Source: Deltaproteobacteria bacterium (lineage in GTDB: Bacteria > Desulfobacterota > Syntrophia > Syntrophales > JAFGHS01). Taken from it: a stretch of DNA of 64,000 bases. Positions 39,732 to 50,433 of this stretch are shown in pieces; position 1 is the first letter of the stretch, and every line of letters starts with the position of its first letter. The notes beneath the pieces are model-generated. The model saw nothing but the letters and a program-made list of their open reading frames with translations, did not search any database and was not told the DNA's origin. Where the stretch lies: NCBI GenBank assembly GCA_016928025.1, contig JAFGLN010000014.1, forward strand, positions 1 through 64,000, given 5' to 3'. The position numbers and the translations under genes were made by a program.

Positions 39732-41867
39732 TTATGCCTCTTCCTCCTTGTGTCTAATCAGGATTCTGGCGTCCACAGCCTTAAGCCCGCCACCCTGTTC
39801 ATAAACGACGACCGGATTGATTTCGATATCCGTAATCCTCCGGCAATGGTTAATGACTGTGCCGACCTTGATAATCGTTGAGATAACTTCTTCGATATCT
39901 TTTCTTACCTCCCCCCGGACACCCAGAAGGAGCGGGAATGAGCGGATTTCCTTCAACATGGCCGTCGCTTCTTTTCTATTGAGGGGCAATGCCCGAAAGA
40001 CGACATCTTTCATCACTTCCACATAGATGCCGCCCAGACCGCACATGACAATAGGACCAAAGGACGGATCGAGACGGGCGCCGACGATCATTTCCATGCC
40101 CGCGAGCACCATTCTGGTGATTTCCACGCCGTCGATCACCGCCTGGGCATTATGGCCTTTAACATTTTGCATAATCGCTTCATAGGCGTCGATAACCTCC
40201 TCGCGCGACAGCAGGTCGAGGGCGACGCCGCCGGCATCGCTTTTATGCAGGATGTGACGGGAAACGATTTTCATGACCACGGGGAAACCGATTTGTTCGG
40301 CAAAGGCGACGGCCTGGGAAATATTTCGGGCGATCCGGCTTTCGGGAACATCGATTCCCGCCGCATGGAGGACGGCGATGCCTTCATTGGCCAAAAGGAA
40401 GGTCCGGTTATCTTTGAGAGCTCCGTCAATAATGCGGTTGATCCCGTCTTTGTCGATGTCCGCTTCTTCCGTCTCGTCGGTCCGGTCGCGCAGATAATTG
40501 CTGTAACGATAAGCGATGCCCAGGCAGGACACGGCATCATAGACATCGGAGAAAAGGGGGATGTTCAATTTCTTCAACGACTGGACGGCCTCCTCCACAT
40601 GAATGCCGCCGATAGCTGCATACGTGATGGGTTTGTGCCTCTTTTTGTGGTGTTCGTAAGTGTCGGCGATCATGGCCGCCAGGTTTTCCGAATCAAAGGC
40701 GGCCGTCTCACAGTACAGCGCCATCGTGGCGTCCATGAACGTGCTTTCAGCCGGCGCGGCCAGGGCCTTCTTATAATCGTCGGAGTCGGCTCCGCCGGTG
40801 ATGTCAACGGGATTCTTGGTGGAGCCAAAGGATGGTGTCACCGGCGCGAAGACTTCCGTCAAGATCTCCTGATCGTCATAGAGGTCGACGCCGTACTTTT
40901 CGCAGGCGTCCGTCGCCATCACGCCGATACCGCCGCCGTTGGTAATAATGACGCTGCGGTTTCCTTTCGGCAGAGGGCTGGCGGCCAGGAATTTGCACCA
41001 GTTAAAAGCCTCGTCAAGGTTTTCGGCCCGTATAACGCCGCATTGTTTCATAACCGCTTCAAAGACGGCGTCCGATCCGGCCAGAGAGCCGGTATGGGAC
41101 GCGGCCGCTAGGGCGCCCCTGCGGGAACGTCCCGATTTGATGGCCAGAATCGGCTTTCTGACTGTAGCCTGACGCAGCACTTTAAGGAAGCGTTCACCTT
41201 TTTTTACGCCTTCAATATAAAGGAGGATAACCCTGGTCGGCTTATGACCGATGAGGTATGTCAGGAGGTCGGCCTCGTCGATGTCGCATTTGTTGCCCAG
41301 AGAAACAATGGCCGAGAGGCCCATATTGTCCACGGCGGCCCGGCCGATCATGGCAATGCCCAGGGCGCCGCTCTGGGTAATGATCGCCACAGGACCGGCG
41401 TTAATGCCGGTGGCGGAAAAAGTGGCATTGAGAGCAGCCGCTGACGAATAGAGGCCGAATATGTTGGGCCCCAGGATGCGCATACCGTTCGCGCGGGCGA
41501 TGCGGACCATTTCCCGCTCCGCTTCGGCATTGCCCGCTTCGGAAAAACCGGAGGTGATGATCTGGGCATGTTTCACGCCTCTGGCGGCGCAATGCCGGAT
41601 AGCGTCAACGACGCCCCCTGCCGGAATGACCACCGTCACCAGATCAATGGCTCCATTGATGTCTTCAATCCGTCGGTAGGTCTTCAATCCCAGGATGTCC
41701 TCTCCCTTGGGATTCACGGGATAGATGTCGCCTCCGTAGCCCCCGTCCACGATGTTGCGGACGATACTGTAACCGATTTTCTTTGGATCACCGGAGGCAC
41801 CGATAACGGCGATGGATCGGGGCTCAAAGAGGCTCCGAATGGCGGCTCTTTTCGTCATGAAAGTCAA
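39732..41867 (-). CDS. Acetate-CoA ligase family protein (ADP-forming acyl-CoA synthetase)
   Basis: SIAVIGASGDPKKIGYSIVRNIVDGGYGGDIYPVNPKGEDILGLKTYRRIEDI; SHTGSLAGSDAVFEAVMKQCGVIR; ATP-grasp C-terminal domain. Confidence 0.95.
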   Translation of the reverse strand: MTFMTKRAAIRSLFEPRSIAVIGASGDPKKIGYSIVRNIVDGGYGGDIYPVNPKGEDILGLKTYRRIEDINGAIDLVTVVIPAGGVVDAIRHCAARGVKHAQIITSGFSEAGNAEAEREMVRIARANGMRILGPNIFGLYSSAAALNATFSATGINAGPVAIITQSGALGIAMIGRAAVDNMGLSAIVSLGNKCDIDEADLLTYLIGHKPTRVILLYIEGVKKGERFLKVLRQATVRKPILAIKSGRSRRGALAAASHTGSLAGSDAVFEAVMKQCGVIRAENLDEAFNWCKFLAASPLPKGNRSVIITNGGGIGVMATDACEKYGVDLYDDQEILTEVFAPVTPSFGSTKNPVDITGGADSDDYKKALAAPAESTFMDATMALYCETAAFDSENLAAMIADTYEHHKKRHKPITYAAIGGIHVEEAVQSLKKLNIPLFSDVYDAVSCLGIAYRYSNYLRDRTDETEEADIDKDGINRIIDGALKDNRTFLLANEGIAVLHAAGIDVPESRIARNISQAVAFAEQIGFPVVMKIVSRHILHKSDAGGVALDLLSREEVIDAYEAIMQNVKGHNAQAVIDGVEITRMVLAGMEMIVGARLDPSFGPIVMCGLGGIYVEVMKDVVFRALPLNRKEATAMLKEIRSFPLLLGVRGEVRKDIEEVISTIIKVGTVINHCRRITDIEINPVVVYEQGGGLKAVDARILIRHKEEEA

Positions 41868-41883
41868 GACCTTTAAGGCTGTT

Positions 41884-43788
41884 TTAATTGAATCTCATTT
41901 TCAATTCATAGGCTCCGGCTTCCACCCTTTTATCCATATCAAAACCCATCTTTTCGAAAACGTGGAGCATGGGCTTGTTCTCAACGAGGACGTCGGCGGT
42001 GAAACCCTGGAGACCTTCTTTCTGAGCCAGGATGGTTAGATAAGAAAGAAGCTCCGTTCCGATGCCCATGTCCTGGTAATTATCCCGAACGGCAAAGGCC
42101 ACTTCCGCCGTCTGCGTGTTGACGTCCTTGATGGCCTGACCCATCCCCACGGCGATTTCCCGGCCGCTTTCCTCGATAGTTGCCAGAATGACCATCTCCT
42201 TCGTATAGTCGATCACGACGAATTCCTGGCGCATCTCATGGGGAATGTCTTTTCGCAGCGACATGAACCGCCGCTGCAGGCTTTTGTCGGACAGATCGTA
42301 AAACAGGTCTTTGATCAGGGGTTCATCGTCAATCTTTACCGGCCGAAATTGAATAACCAGACCTTTTCGGGTCGTTCGCACCGCTTCGAGATGTTCCGGA
42401 TATTCTCCCTTCTTACCGGGAATAAAGGCCTGATCCCGGTAGATAAGATTAAGCTTCTTGGCCTCTTCGATTAATTCGGGGCGAAACTTGGGATGGGCAA
42501 TAGCGATCAAACTCATGGCACGCTCCCGGATGTTTTTGCCGTGGATGAAAGCGATTCCGTATTCACTGACGACATAGTGGATGTCTCCCCGGTTGAGGGT
42601 AACACCTGCGCCGCTGTCGAGAAAGGGTACGATACGGGACACCTCACCACCCCTCGCTGTCGACTGGATAACCAGGATGGTTTTGCCTCCGGGGGCAAAG
42701 ACAGCGCCACGCATGAAGTCGGCACTGCCGCCAATGCCGCTGAAAAATTGTTTACCGATGGATTCCGCCGTCGCCTGCCCTGTCAGATCGATTTGCAAGG
42801 CGGCATTGATGGCTGTCATGTTTTCAATGGTACAAATAACCCGGGGATCGTTGGTATAATCAATGCCCCGGAATTCGATGGTTGGATTATCGTCAATAAA
42901 ACGATACGTTTTAGCTGTTCCCATACAGAATGAAGCAATGGTTTTCCCTTTATCGATGTTTTTCTTCGAATTGTTGATCACTCCCTGCCGTATCAGCTCG
43001 ACCATGGAATCGGTGAGAAGTTCCGTGTGGATACCGAGGTCGTTTTTTTCACCGATGTTGCTTAAGATGGCGTTGGGCGTGCTGCCGTACCCCAATTGAA
43101 TTGTATCGCCGTCATTGACGATCTCGGAAACGTATTTGCCGATTTGCAGGGCAATATCCCCGGGAATGGCCGGATTGTATTCCAGCAGCGGTTCGTCATG
43201 GTGAATGATGAAGTCGACATCGTCGATATGGATAAAGGTGTCGCCGTGGACCCGAGGCATGTTTACATTGATCTGGGCAATAATGATCTGGGCATTATCA
43301 ATGGCGGCCCGACAGATATCGACGCTGATGCCCAGACTGATAAAACCGTTCCTGTCCGGAAGGGATGTCTGGATCAGCGCCACATCGATGGGAATCCGCT
43401 TGCGGTTGATCAGCGAGGGAATTTGCGAAAGGAAGATGGGGGTGTAATCGGCAATGCCCCGGTTGACGGAATCTCTTGTATTGTCGCCGACAAAAAAAGA
43501 ATTATGACGAAAGTTATACGTGTATTTTTCGTCGGCATAGGGGGCGACACCCAGGGTCCAGATATGCATCACCTCCGCCTCGGCAAAGGCCTTGGGGTGG
43601 GTTTCAACATATTTCATGAGGGCCTGCAAGGCGTACTGCGGCTCGCCGCAGGCCGTGCTGATGAAAATCCGGTCGCCCCGATGGATATGGGAAAATATAT
43701 CGTCTTCCGAAGCAAATTTTTCATGATATTTTTTCCTGAAATCATCCGGATGTGACATATTCTGAGAGTTCATGGCGTTATCCTCCAT
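41884..43788 (-). CDS. Acetyl-CoA hydrolase/CoA-transferase fused to a GNAT acetyltransferase domain
   Basis: CoA-transferase segments (DTIQLGYGSTPNAILSNIGEKNDLGIHTELLTDSMVELI; GIGGSADFMRGAVFAPGGKTILVIQSTARGGEVSRIVPFL), then GNAT (VAFAVRDNYQDMGIGTELLSYLTILAQKEGLQGFTADVLVENKPMLHVFEKMGF). Confidence 0.95.
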   Translation of the reverse strand: MEDNAMNSQNMSHPDDFRKKYHEKFASEDDIFSHIHRGDRIFISTACGEPQYALQALMKYVETHPKAFAEAEVMHIWTLGVAPYADEKYTYNFRHNSFFVGDNTRDSVNRGIADYTPIFLSQIPSLINRKRIPIDVALIQTSLPDRNGFISLGISVDICRAAIDNAQIIIAQINVNMPRVHGDTFIHIDDVDFIIHHDEPLLEYNPAIPGDIALQIGKYVSEIVNDGDTIQLGYGSTPNAILSNIGEKNDLGIHTELLTDSMVELIRQGVINNSKKNIDKGKTIASFCMGTAKTYRFIDDNPTIEFRGIDYTNDPRVICTIENMTAINAALQIDLTGQATAESIGKQFFSGIGGSADFMRGAVFAPGGKTILVIQSTARGGEVSRIVPFLDSGAGVTLNRGDIHYVVSEYGIAFIHGKNIRERAMSLIAIAHPKFRPELIEEAKKLNLIYRDQAFIPGKKGEYPEHLEAVRTTRKGLVIQFRPVKIDDEPLIKDLFYDLSDKSLQRRFMSLRKDIPHEMRQEFVVIDYTKEMVILATIEESGREIAVGMGQAIKDVNTQTAEVAFAVRDNYQDMGIGTELLSYLTILAQKEGLQGFTADVLVENKPMLHVFEKMGFDMDKRVEAGAYELKMRFN

Positions 43789-43896
43789 GGGCAGTGCGAC
43801 CGGGAGCGAAATTTAACAGCGGCCCCGATTATTGTTTGTTTCCTTCAGGATATTATCTTTGGTTCATGAGATCTTTTCAAACAAAACATAGAGCCG

Positions 43897-45042
43897 TTAA
43901 GCCCGAATACCATGAAGGGGGAATATTTCTTTCCTGATGTAGGCGACAACCCGGTCGGCTTCTTGCCGGCATTGCCTTTCCTCCGGCCCCGTCACATGAA
44001 AGGCTTCATCTTCCAGACTACCGGCATGGGCCTCCGGGCCGTACATCATCCCTCCCACAAGACCGGCAAAGGAATCCTTTATTTTTATTCCGCAAAGGGT
44101 TGCCCAAGACAAGGCCCAAATGGCAGCCGTTTTATGGGCATCATATCCGCCGCCGCCGGTTGCCATGATCCGGGGACAAAGATCTTTGAGTTTTGAGAGG
44201 ACCGTTTCATAGCTCGCGGTGGTAAGGTTTAAATGCGCCAGCGGATCGTCCTTATGGGCATCGCATCCGCATTCGATAAACAGGATGTCCGGTTCATAGG
44301 CGGTAATCAGAGGTGGTACGATTTCATTGAAAACGGAAAGATAGATATTGTCATCGGTGCCCTCACAAAAAGGTATGTTAACATTAAACCCCTTGCCGGC
44401 GCCGCTGCCGGTTTCATCCTCAAAACCGCCCCAGGGGTAAAGGGACCGGCCGCTTTCATGCAGAGAAATCGTTAAGACCCGGTCGTCTTCATAAAAGGCT
44501 TCCTGGACGCCATTGCCGTGATGGACATCGATATCGCAATAGGCCACACGCCGCCCCTCATTGATTAGGGCTGTTATGGCAATGGCAATATCGTTGACAT
44601 AGCAGAAACCTTCGGCAAAATCGCTTCTCGCGTGATGAAAGCCGCCGTGAGGATTGAAGACGACTTCCGCCTCCCCCCGGGCAAGCATCATAGTGCCTTC
44701 ATAAGTTGCGCCGGCCGCTTCCAGAGAAAAATCGAGGATGCCGTTTAGGATGGGATTGTCACTGCTGCCGAGACCGAAATCCAGCATATTAATGGTAAAT
44801 TCACCACAGTTGCTCAGCCTCAAAAGTTCTATGTACTTTGTGGTGTGAAATAAGCGAAGCAGTTTTTCATCAAGCCTTTGGGGAATCATGATCTTTTGAT
44901 TCGGCTCGAAGATGAGGGCATAGCGGTTAAGCAGTTCATAGAACAGTTTCGCTCTCTCCGGTTTAAAAGGATGGTTTGCGCCGTAGTCAAATGAAGCCAG
45001 GGCATCCGAATAAAAAAGGATATGCTGGATTTTCGTTTCCAT
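43897..45042 (-). CDS. Histone deacetylase/AcuC-like deacetylase
   Basis: PHGGFHHARSDFAEGFCYVNDIAIAITALINEGRRVAYCDIDVHHGNGVQEAFYEDDRVLTISLHESGRSLYPWGGF; ECGCDAHKDDPLAHLNLT. Confidence 0.93.
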   Translation of the reverse strand: METKIQHILFYSDALASFDYGANHPFKPERAKLFYELLNRYALIFEPNQKIMIPQRLDEKLLRLFHTTKYIELLRLSNCGEFTINMLDFGLGSSDNPILNGILDFSLEAAGATYEGTMMLARGEAEVVFNPHGGFHHARSDFAEGFCYVNDIAIAITALINEGRRVAYCDIDVHHGNGVQEAFYEDDRVLTISLHESGRSLYPWGGFEDETGSGAGKGFNVNIPFCEGTDDNIYLSVFNEIVPPLITAYEPDILFIECGCDAHKDDPLAHLNLTTASYETVLSKLKDLCPRIMATGGGGYDAHKTAAIWALSWATLCGIKIKDSFAGLVGGMMYGPEAHAGSLEDEAFHVTGPEERQCRQEADRVVAYIRKEIFPLHGIRA

Positions 45043-45045
45043 TTT

Positions 45046-45945
45046 TTAAGACTTTCCTATATACCCGAACTCTTCAAGCATCTTATTATCATGAGTCCAA
45101 TCTTTCTGCACCCGAACAAATAATTCAAGAAATATTCCGGCCGCAAAAAAAATCTCCAGATCCTTTCTGGCCGCCATACCGATTTGCTTCAGCATGGCTC
45201 CCTTCTTACCGATTATGATGCCCTTTTGTGAAGCTTTCTCCACATGGATGGTCGCCTGAACATGAATCAAGTTTTTCTGTTCGTCCTCCTTGAAAGCATC
45301 CACCATGACCGCCGTCACATACGGTATCTCCTGGTGAGTTAAAAGAATGATCTTTTCCCGGATGATCTCGGCGGCGATAAAACGCTCCGATCGGTCCGTA
45401 ATCATATCTTCGGGGAAAAAGGCGGGACCTTCAGGCAGAAGCCGATAGACCGCGTCAAGCAGAATAGAAACGCCATCGCCCTTCAGCGCGGACAGGGGAA
45501 TGATGTCGATAAAATGATAAAGCTGCCGAAATTGGTCGATCAGGGGGAGGAGACAGGTTTTTTCAATCAAGTCGATTTTATTGATAATCAGGATGACCGG
45601 CAATCTGCTATTTTCAAGACTTTTAATAATGAACAGGTCTTCTTTATGAACACCGGTGTTTGCTTCAACCAGCAGCAAAAGCAAATCAGCATTCCCGAAA
45701 GTTTCCACGGCGGTCTTCACCATCGAGCGGTTCAGAGGCGAGGATGTTTTATGAATACCCGGCGTATCGAGGAAAATCATTTGTCCGTCCGGGACATTTT
45801 TGATTCCCATGATCCGGTTCCTGGTTGTTTGGGGCTTGTGGGTGGCAATGGCAAGCTTCTCACCCATCAGGGCATTGAGAAGAGTTGATTTACCCACGTT
45901 TGGCCTTCCGACAATGCCGATAAACCCGGATTTAAACAAGGTCAA
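45046..45945 (-). CDS. era: GTPase Era
   Basis: GIVGRPNVGKSTLLNALMGEKLAIATHKPQTTRNRIMGI; DTPGIH; C-terminal KH domain (IIIGKKGAMLKQIGMAARKDLEIFF). Confidence 0.97.
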   Translation of the reverse strand: MTLFKSGFIGIVGRPNVGKSTLLNALMGEKLAIATHKPQTTRNRIMGIKNVPDGQMIFLDTPGIHKTSSPLNRSMVKTAVETFGNADLLLLLVEANTGVHKEDLFIIKSLENSRLPVILIINKIDLIEKTCLLPLIDQFRQLYHFIDIIPLSALKGDGVSILLDAVYRLLPEGPAFFPEDMITDRSERFIAAEIIREKIILLTHQEIPYVTAVMVDAFKEDEQKNLIHVQATIHVEKASQKGIIIGKKGAMLKQIGMAARKDLEIFFAAGIFLELFVRVQKDWTHDNKMLEEFGYIGKS

Positions 45946-46374
45946 CCTCCTGATTGTTGACGATCACTTGAACCTTTTGTCCCGTGCCCCTTACACGATA
46001 TCTTTTTACTTCAGGGAATGTTAATCTTCAAGCTTTTTAATCGGACCATTTCTTATCGAAGGAAATAGATATTCGAATCGCTATAAAGTGAAATACTTCA
46101 CTATATTCCTTTACCCCGGGGTACCTAATTTACCTATGCCTGTGTCGATTCTGATACAAAAAACCTTTGCATAATCGTAAAAAATAGATTAGAGGAGGGC
46201 CTAAACCAACGAGGGGCTATTTAAAATAGCTTCTGTTATCAGCATCTTATGATCTTATAACACGAAGTCATCACAAAAGCATATTAATGGTATAAAAGTT
46301 GCTTTTGTAAACGCCGAAATTCGATTTTCCGCTTGGTGTCATACAGAGTAAAATAATCACGGAATGGGTTGATC

Positions 46375-47307
46375 ATGTCTTTACAGCGTACCATCAAAAA
46401 AGAAATAACATGCCACAGCATCGGTTTGCACTCCGGAAAGAAGGTTGGCATGATTATAAAACCCGCCAATACGGATGAAGGGATTATCTTTGTTCGCAGG
46501 AACGAAAACGGTGGAAGCAGAATAAAAGCTCATATCGGCAATGTCAGCGACACGACTCTCGCAACCACAATAGGTAATAACGGCACATCCGTATCGACAA
46601 TCGAACATCTGATGTCGGCGTTTCGTGGTATGGGCGTCGATAATGCTATTGTGGAACTGGACGCGGCCGAAGTTCCCATTATGGACGGTAGTGCCCTTCC
46701 GTTTGTTAAGCTTTTAAATGAAGCCGGCATAAAAATCCAAAAAAAATTCAGAAAATGGCTGGTGGTCAAAAAGCCGGTCACGGTTACGGACGGAGAGGGA
46801 ACGGTATCGATCATACCATCGCCCGATTTCCAGATAACCTACAAAATAGATTTTGATCACCCCCTGATCGGCGAGCAATCTTATCATATGTTTTTTTCTA
46901 AAGACATTTACGAACAGGATATATGTATCGCCCGTACCTTTGGATTTCTCAAAGATGTTGAGTATCTTCAGGCAAAAGGATTAGCTTTGGGCGGTTCTTT
47001 ACAAAATGCCATCGTTCTGAACGAAGAAAAAATTATCAACAAAGAAGGATTAAGATGTCCCGACGAGTTCGTCAAGCATAAAGTCCTGGATGCCATTGGT
47101 GATTTGTCGTTGATCGGCATGCCGATTCTCGGCCACTTAATCGCCTATAAATCGGGACATAAACTTCATAACTCCCTCCTTCAGGAACTGCTTTCCCATA
47201 AAGATAACTGGGAAATCGTCCGGCGCTATAAAAACAAGCGGCCGGTAGAGGGCCAATCACCCTTTTTCCATGCCCCATCGCCAATATCAGCCCCGTTAAA
47301 TGCATAG
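46375..47307 (+). CDS. lpxC: UDP-3-O-acyl-N-acetylglucosamine deacetylase
   Basis: LQRTIKKEITCHSIGLHSGKKVGMIIKPA; STIEHLMSAFRGMGVDNAIVELDAAEVPIMDGSALPFV; KHKVLDAIGDLSLIG; GHKLHNSL. Confidence 0.97.
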   Translation: MSLQRTIKKEITCHSIGLHSGKKVGMIIKPANTDEGIIFVRRNENGGSRIKAHIGNVSDTTLATTIGNNGTSVSTIEHLMSAFRGMGVDNAIVELDAAEVPIMDGSALPFVKLLNEAGIKIQKKFRKWLVVKKPVTVTDGEGTVSIIPSPDFQITYKIDFDHPLIGEQSYHMFFSKDIYEQDICIARTFGFLKDVEYLQAKGLALGGSLQNAIVLNEEKIINKEGLRCPDEFVKHKVLDAIGDLSLIGMPILGHLIAYKSGHKLHNSLLQELLSHKDNWEIVRRYKNKRPVEGQSPFFHAPSPISAPLNA

Positions 47308-47610
47308 ATGAACGCCTCATGGATATCGACATGTTGATTTCTATTGCTTTGCAAGAAAAGTGTGACGTCCGGCAGTGACCCTGGATGAAACACCAGTTTT
47401 CATCGGCTTAGGTGCCTCGCCGCTCCGTTCAGTCCTCCCCTTTTTTTCTCCTTTAAATAGCGCTTGCTTTTTGTTCTGTAGTTTTTTAGTATAGCCCTCA
47501 AAAAGTTAAAACAATAGAAAATTCTATAACTTGATGTTTGGTTACCATTTTTGTGATGTTCAGGTGGCCGGGGGTTACTTTACTGAAAAATTCAGTAACA
47601 ACGGGCAGAC

Positions 47611-48180
47611 ATGGCTAAATATTTTTCTTTTTTAATTATTCTTATTTTTTTAGGCATGGTACTGATAGTCCCTGCCGGCCTCGCAACGGGGCCCGTTAAA
47701 ATCCATGATGTTCGCGTTTTATACAATAAAACAGACTTGGTGGTTTACGCAGTTCTAAAAAACAGTTTTACTGAAGATATGAAATCTGCCATCTTGGCCG
47801 GAGTTCCTACAACATTTACTTTTACGTTGAAGACTTATGAGGAAGTCCCCGGGTGGTTTGATAAAAAAATCTCTCGCATCACCGTAAAACATACCATAAA
47901 ATACGATAACGTTAAGCAAACATTCTCTGTTTTTTCAGTAGATAATGGGCCGGCAGCCGTTTTTCAGGATTTCGAGAGCGCTCAAAGAGTCATGTCCGAG
48001 TTAAGCGGAATAGCTGTTGCGCCCATCAGCGAGCTGACCAGGGGGAACGTGTATTATGTCAGAATCAAAGCGAAACTGGAAAAATATCGGCCGCAGTCCA
48101 TTATGCGATATATCTTCTTTTTCGCATCCCTGGGCGACTTTAAGACAGACTGGTCGCCTAAACAGAGAATTACGTATTAG
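47611..48180 (+). CDS. DUF4390-family protein
   Basis: Signal peptide, then KIHDVRVLYNKTDLVVYAVLKNSFTEDMKSAILAGVPTTFTFTLKTYEEVPGWFDKKIS. Immediately upstream of the NtrY-like kinase. Confidence 0.75.
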   Translation: MAKYFSFLIILIFLGMVLIVPAGLATGPVKIHDVRVLYNKTDLVVYAVLKNSFTEDMKSAILAGVPTTFTFTLKTYEEVPGWFDKKISRITVKHTIKYDNVKQTFSVFSVDNGPAAVFQDFESAQRVMSELSGIAVAPISELTRGNVYYVRIKAKLEKYRPQSIMRYIFFFASLGDFKTDWSPKQRITY

Positions 48181-48182
48181 TC

Positions 48183-50411
48183 ATGACGAAATCTTCGAAA
48201 AAAAATGTTAATCTTGATATACAAGAAGCAAAAAAACGCCGGCGGGAGCGTATTGCGATCATTATTACCCTCTTGATGATCGTATTTCTTTCTTTTCTTG
48301 AGAATCATCTTTCCCGCCAGAGCGCATTTTTACCCGTCGGCAATAATGTTCTGATCTTTGGATTGATCAATATCAATATTGTCCTGATCCTGCTGCTTAT
48401 TTTTCTGATCATCCGCAATGTCGTTAAACTGATTTTTGACCTCCGGCACGGCATTATCGGATCGAAGCTGCGAACAAAACTGGTGGCCGCCTTTGTGGGC
48501 TTGTCTTTAATTCCGACGGTTATCCTGTTTCTTGTCGCGATTAACTTCCTGTCGTACAGCATTGATCACTGGTTCAACCTGAAAATCGGCAGCGCCCTGA
48601 ACAGCACGGTTGAGGTGGCCCAAATGTATTACCAGCAACGGGCCGATTACGCGAAATATTATGCGCGGCAGATCAGCGCGGATATAACGAACAACCGGCT
48701 ATACGAGCAGGAAAGAGTCGATTACTTAAAATCGCTTCTTGAGCAACGACAAAAAAGCTACAATATCGGATCGATTGAAATATACCTTGATAATCGCCCG
48801 GTAAATCTTCTTGTCGGTGCATTCGACGATTCGAATGTAAAACCGACCATTCTTTCCCCCAAAATTCTCGAAGAGGTCTATTCGGGGAAGGAGGTTTCTT
48901 CCGTCAATCCATCGGATACAGGCGATATTATCAGGGGCTTGGCGCCGATCTATTCCGCGGCAGGAACCCAGGCTGTGATCGGCGTGGTGGTCGTCAGTTA
49001 TCCTCTTCCCAAGAATTTGGATACTAAAATGGCTTTCATTTCGAGGGCATCAGAAGAATACTCCCAGTTGAGCCTCCTTAAAAATCCGATTAAATTGAGT
49101 TATATTGTCACCCTGTTTCTTGTCACCCTCCTGATCATTTTTTCATCTATTTGGTTTGGTATTTTTCTGGCCAGAGGCATTACGGATCCGATCCAGGATC
49201 TGGCGGACGCAACCCGAAAAATTGCCGCCGGAGACCTCGATCACCAAATCGATGTCATTGCCGAGGATGAAATCGGCGTTCTTGTCGAATCTTTCAATCA
49301 GATGACCAAGGATTTAAAAAAGAGCAGCGAACATCTTGAGCAAGCCAACATCGATCTTGACGGTCGGCGAAAATACATGGAAACGGTTTTACGCAATGTT
49401 TCAGCGGGTGTCATATCCGTTGATAAGGACGGCTTTATTACAACGATCAACCGGGCCGCGGAGAAAATGTTCGGGATTAAAACAGACATGGTTTTGTATC
49501 GGCATTATGAAGAGGTGCTGGATTCCGAACATTTGGACATGGTCAGACAACTTTTGACGGATATTAAAGACAATGGAAGCGGCTTTATAGAAAGACAGGT
49601 TGAACTCACTCTGAAAGATAGGTCCATCACTGTCCTGATGACGACAACAATGATCGCGGACGATGAGGGAAACGACATGGGCATGGTGGTGGTGTTTGAA
49701 GATTTAACACAGCTGCAAATGGTTGAGCGGGCTGCGGCCTGGCGGGAGGTTGCTAGGAGAATGGCCCATGAGATTAAAAATCCTCTAACGCCGGTACAAT
49801 TATCGGCCCAAAGATTGCAAAGGAAGTACGCCGATATGCTTGGCGAAGACGGGGCCGTCTTTCATGAATGTACCAAAACGATTATCGATCAGGTGGAGGT
49901 CTTGAAAAATCTGGTGAATGAATTCTCAAAATATGCCAGGATGCCCGTCACCAATCCGGCAATGAACGATTTGAATCAGGTGATAACGGATTCCGTGTCG
50001 CTGTTCCAGGACGCCCATAAAGATATTACTTTCAATTTTTCTCAAGGAACGGAGATACCAAAACTGAATATCGACGCGGAGAAAATCAAGCGCGTTATGA
50101 TTAATCTTCTGGATAATGCCGTGGCCGCCGTCAACAACGATCATAACCTGATTGAAGTCAGGACTTTTTTTGATACGACTTCCCAAAGGGCTTATGTCGA
50201 AGTGGCGGACAACGGTTGTGGCATCGAATCCAAATATAAATTTAAGATTTTCGAACCCTATTTTTCAACGAAAAGGTCCGGTTCGGGTTTGGGCCTGGCG
50301 ATCGTGAGTTCTATTATATCCGACCACCATGGGACGGTTAGTGTACGGGATAATGTTCCCTGCGGCACGATTGTATCATTCGATATACCTGTTCCCGAAA
50401 ATCAAGCGTGA
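48183..50411 (+). CDS. NtrY-like sensor histidine kinase (TMs, HAMP, PAS, HisKA, HATPase)
   Basis: HAMP (GITDPIQDLADATRKIAAGDLDHQIDVIAEDEIG), PAS, AWREVARRMAHEIKNPLTPVQLSAQRLQRKY H-box, and ATPase G boxes. Confidence 0.95.
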   Translation: MTKSSKKNVNLDIQEAKKRRRERIAIIITLLMIVFLSFLENHLSRQSAFLPVGNNVLIFGLININIVLILLLIFLIIRNVVKLIFDLRHGIIGSKLRTKLVAAFVGLSLIPTVILFLVAINFLSYSIDHWFNLKIGSALNSTVEVAQMYYQQRADYAKYYARQISADITNNRLYEQERVDYLKSLLEQRQKSYNIGSIEIYLDNRPVNLLVGAFDDSNVKPTILSPKILEEVYSGKEVSSVNPSDTGDIIRGLAPIYSAAGTQAVIGVVVVSYPLPKNLDTKMAFISRASEEYSQLSLLKNPIKLSYIVTLFLVTLLIIFSSIWFGIFLARGITDPIQDLADATRKIAAGDLDHQIDVIAEDEIGVLVESFNQMTKDLKKSSEHLEQANIDLDGRRKYMETVLRNVSAGVISVDKDGFITTINRAAEKMFGIKTDMVLYRHYEEVLDSEHLDMVRQLLTDIKDNGSGFIERQVELTLKDRSITVLMTTTMIADDEGNDMGMVVVFEDLTQLQMVERAAAWREVARRMAHEIKNPLTPVQLSAQRLQRKYADMLGEDGAVFHECTKTIIDQVEVLKNLVNEFSKYARMPVTNPAMNDLNQVITDSVSLFQDAHKDITFNFSQGTEIPKLNIDAEKIKRVMINLLDNAVAAVNNDHNLIEVRTFFDTTSQRAYVEVADNGCGIESKYKFKIFEPYFSTKRSGSGLGLAIVSSIISDHHGTVSVRDNVPCGTIVSFDIPVPENQA

Positions 50412-50433
50412 AAGTGATGAACATATTGTAATT

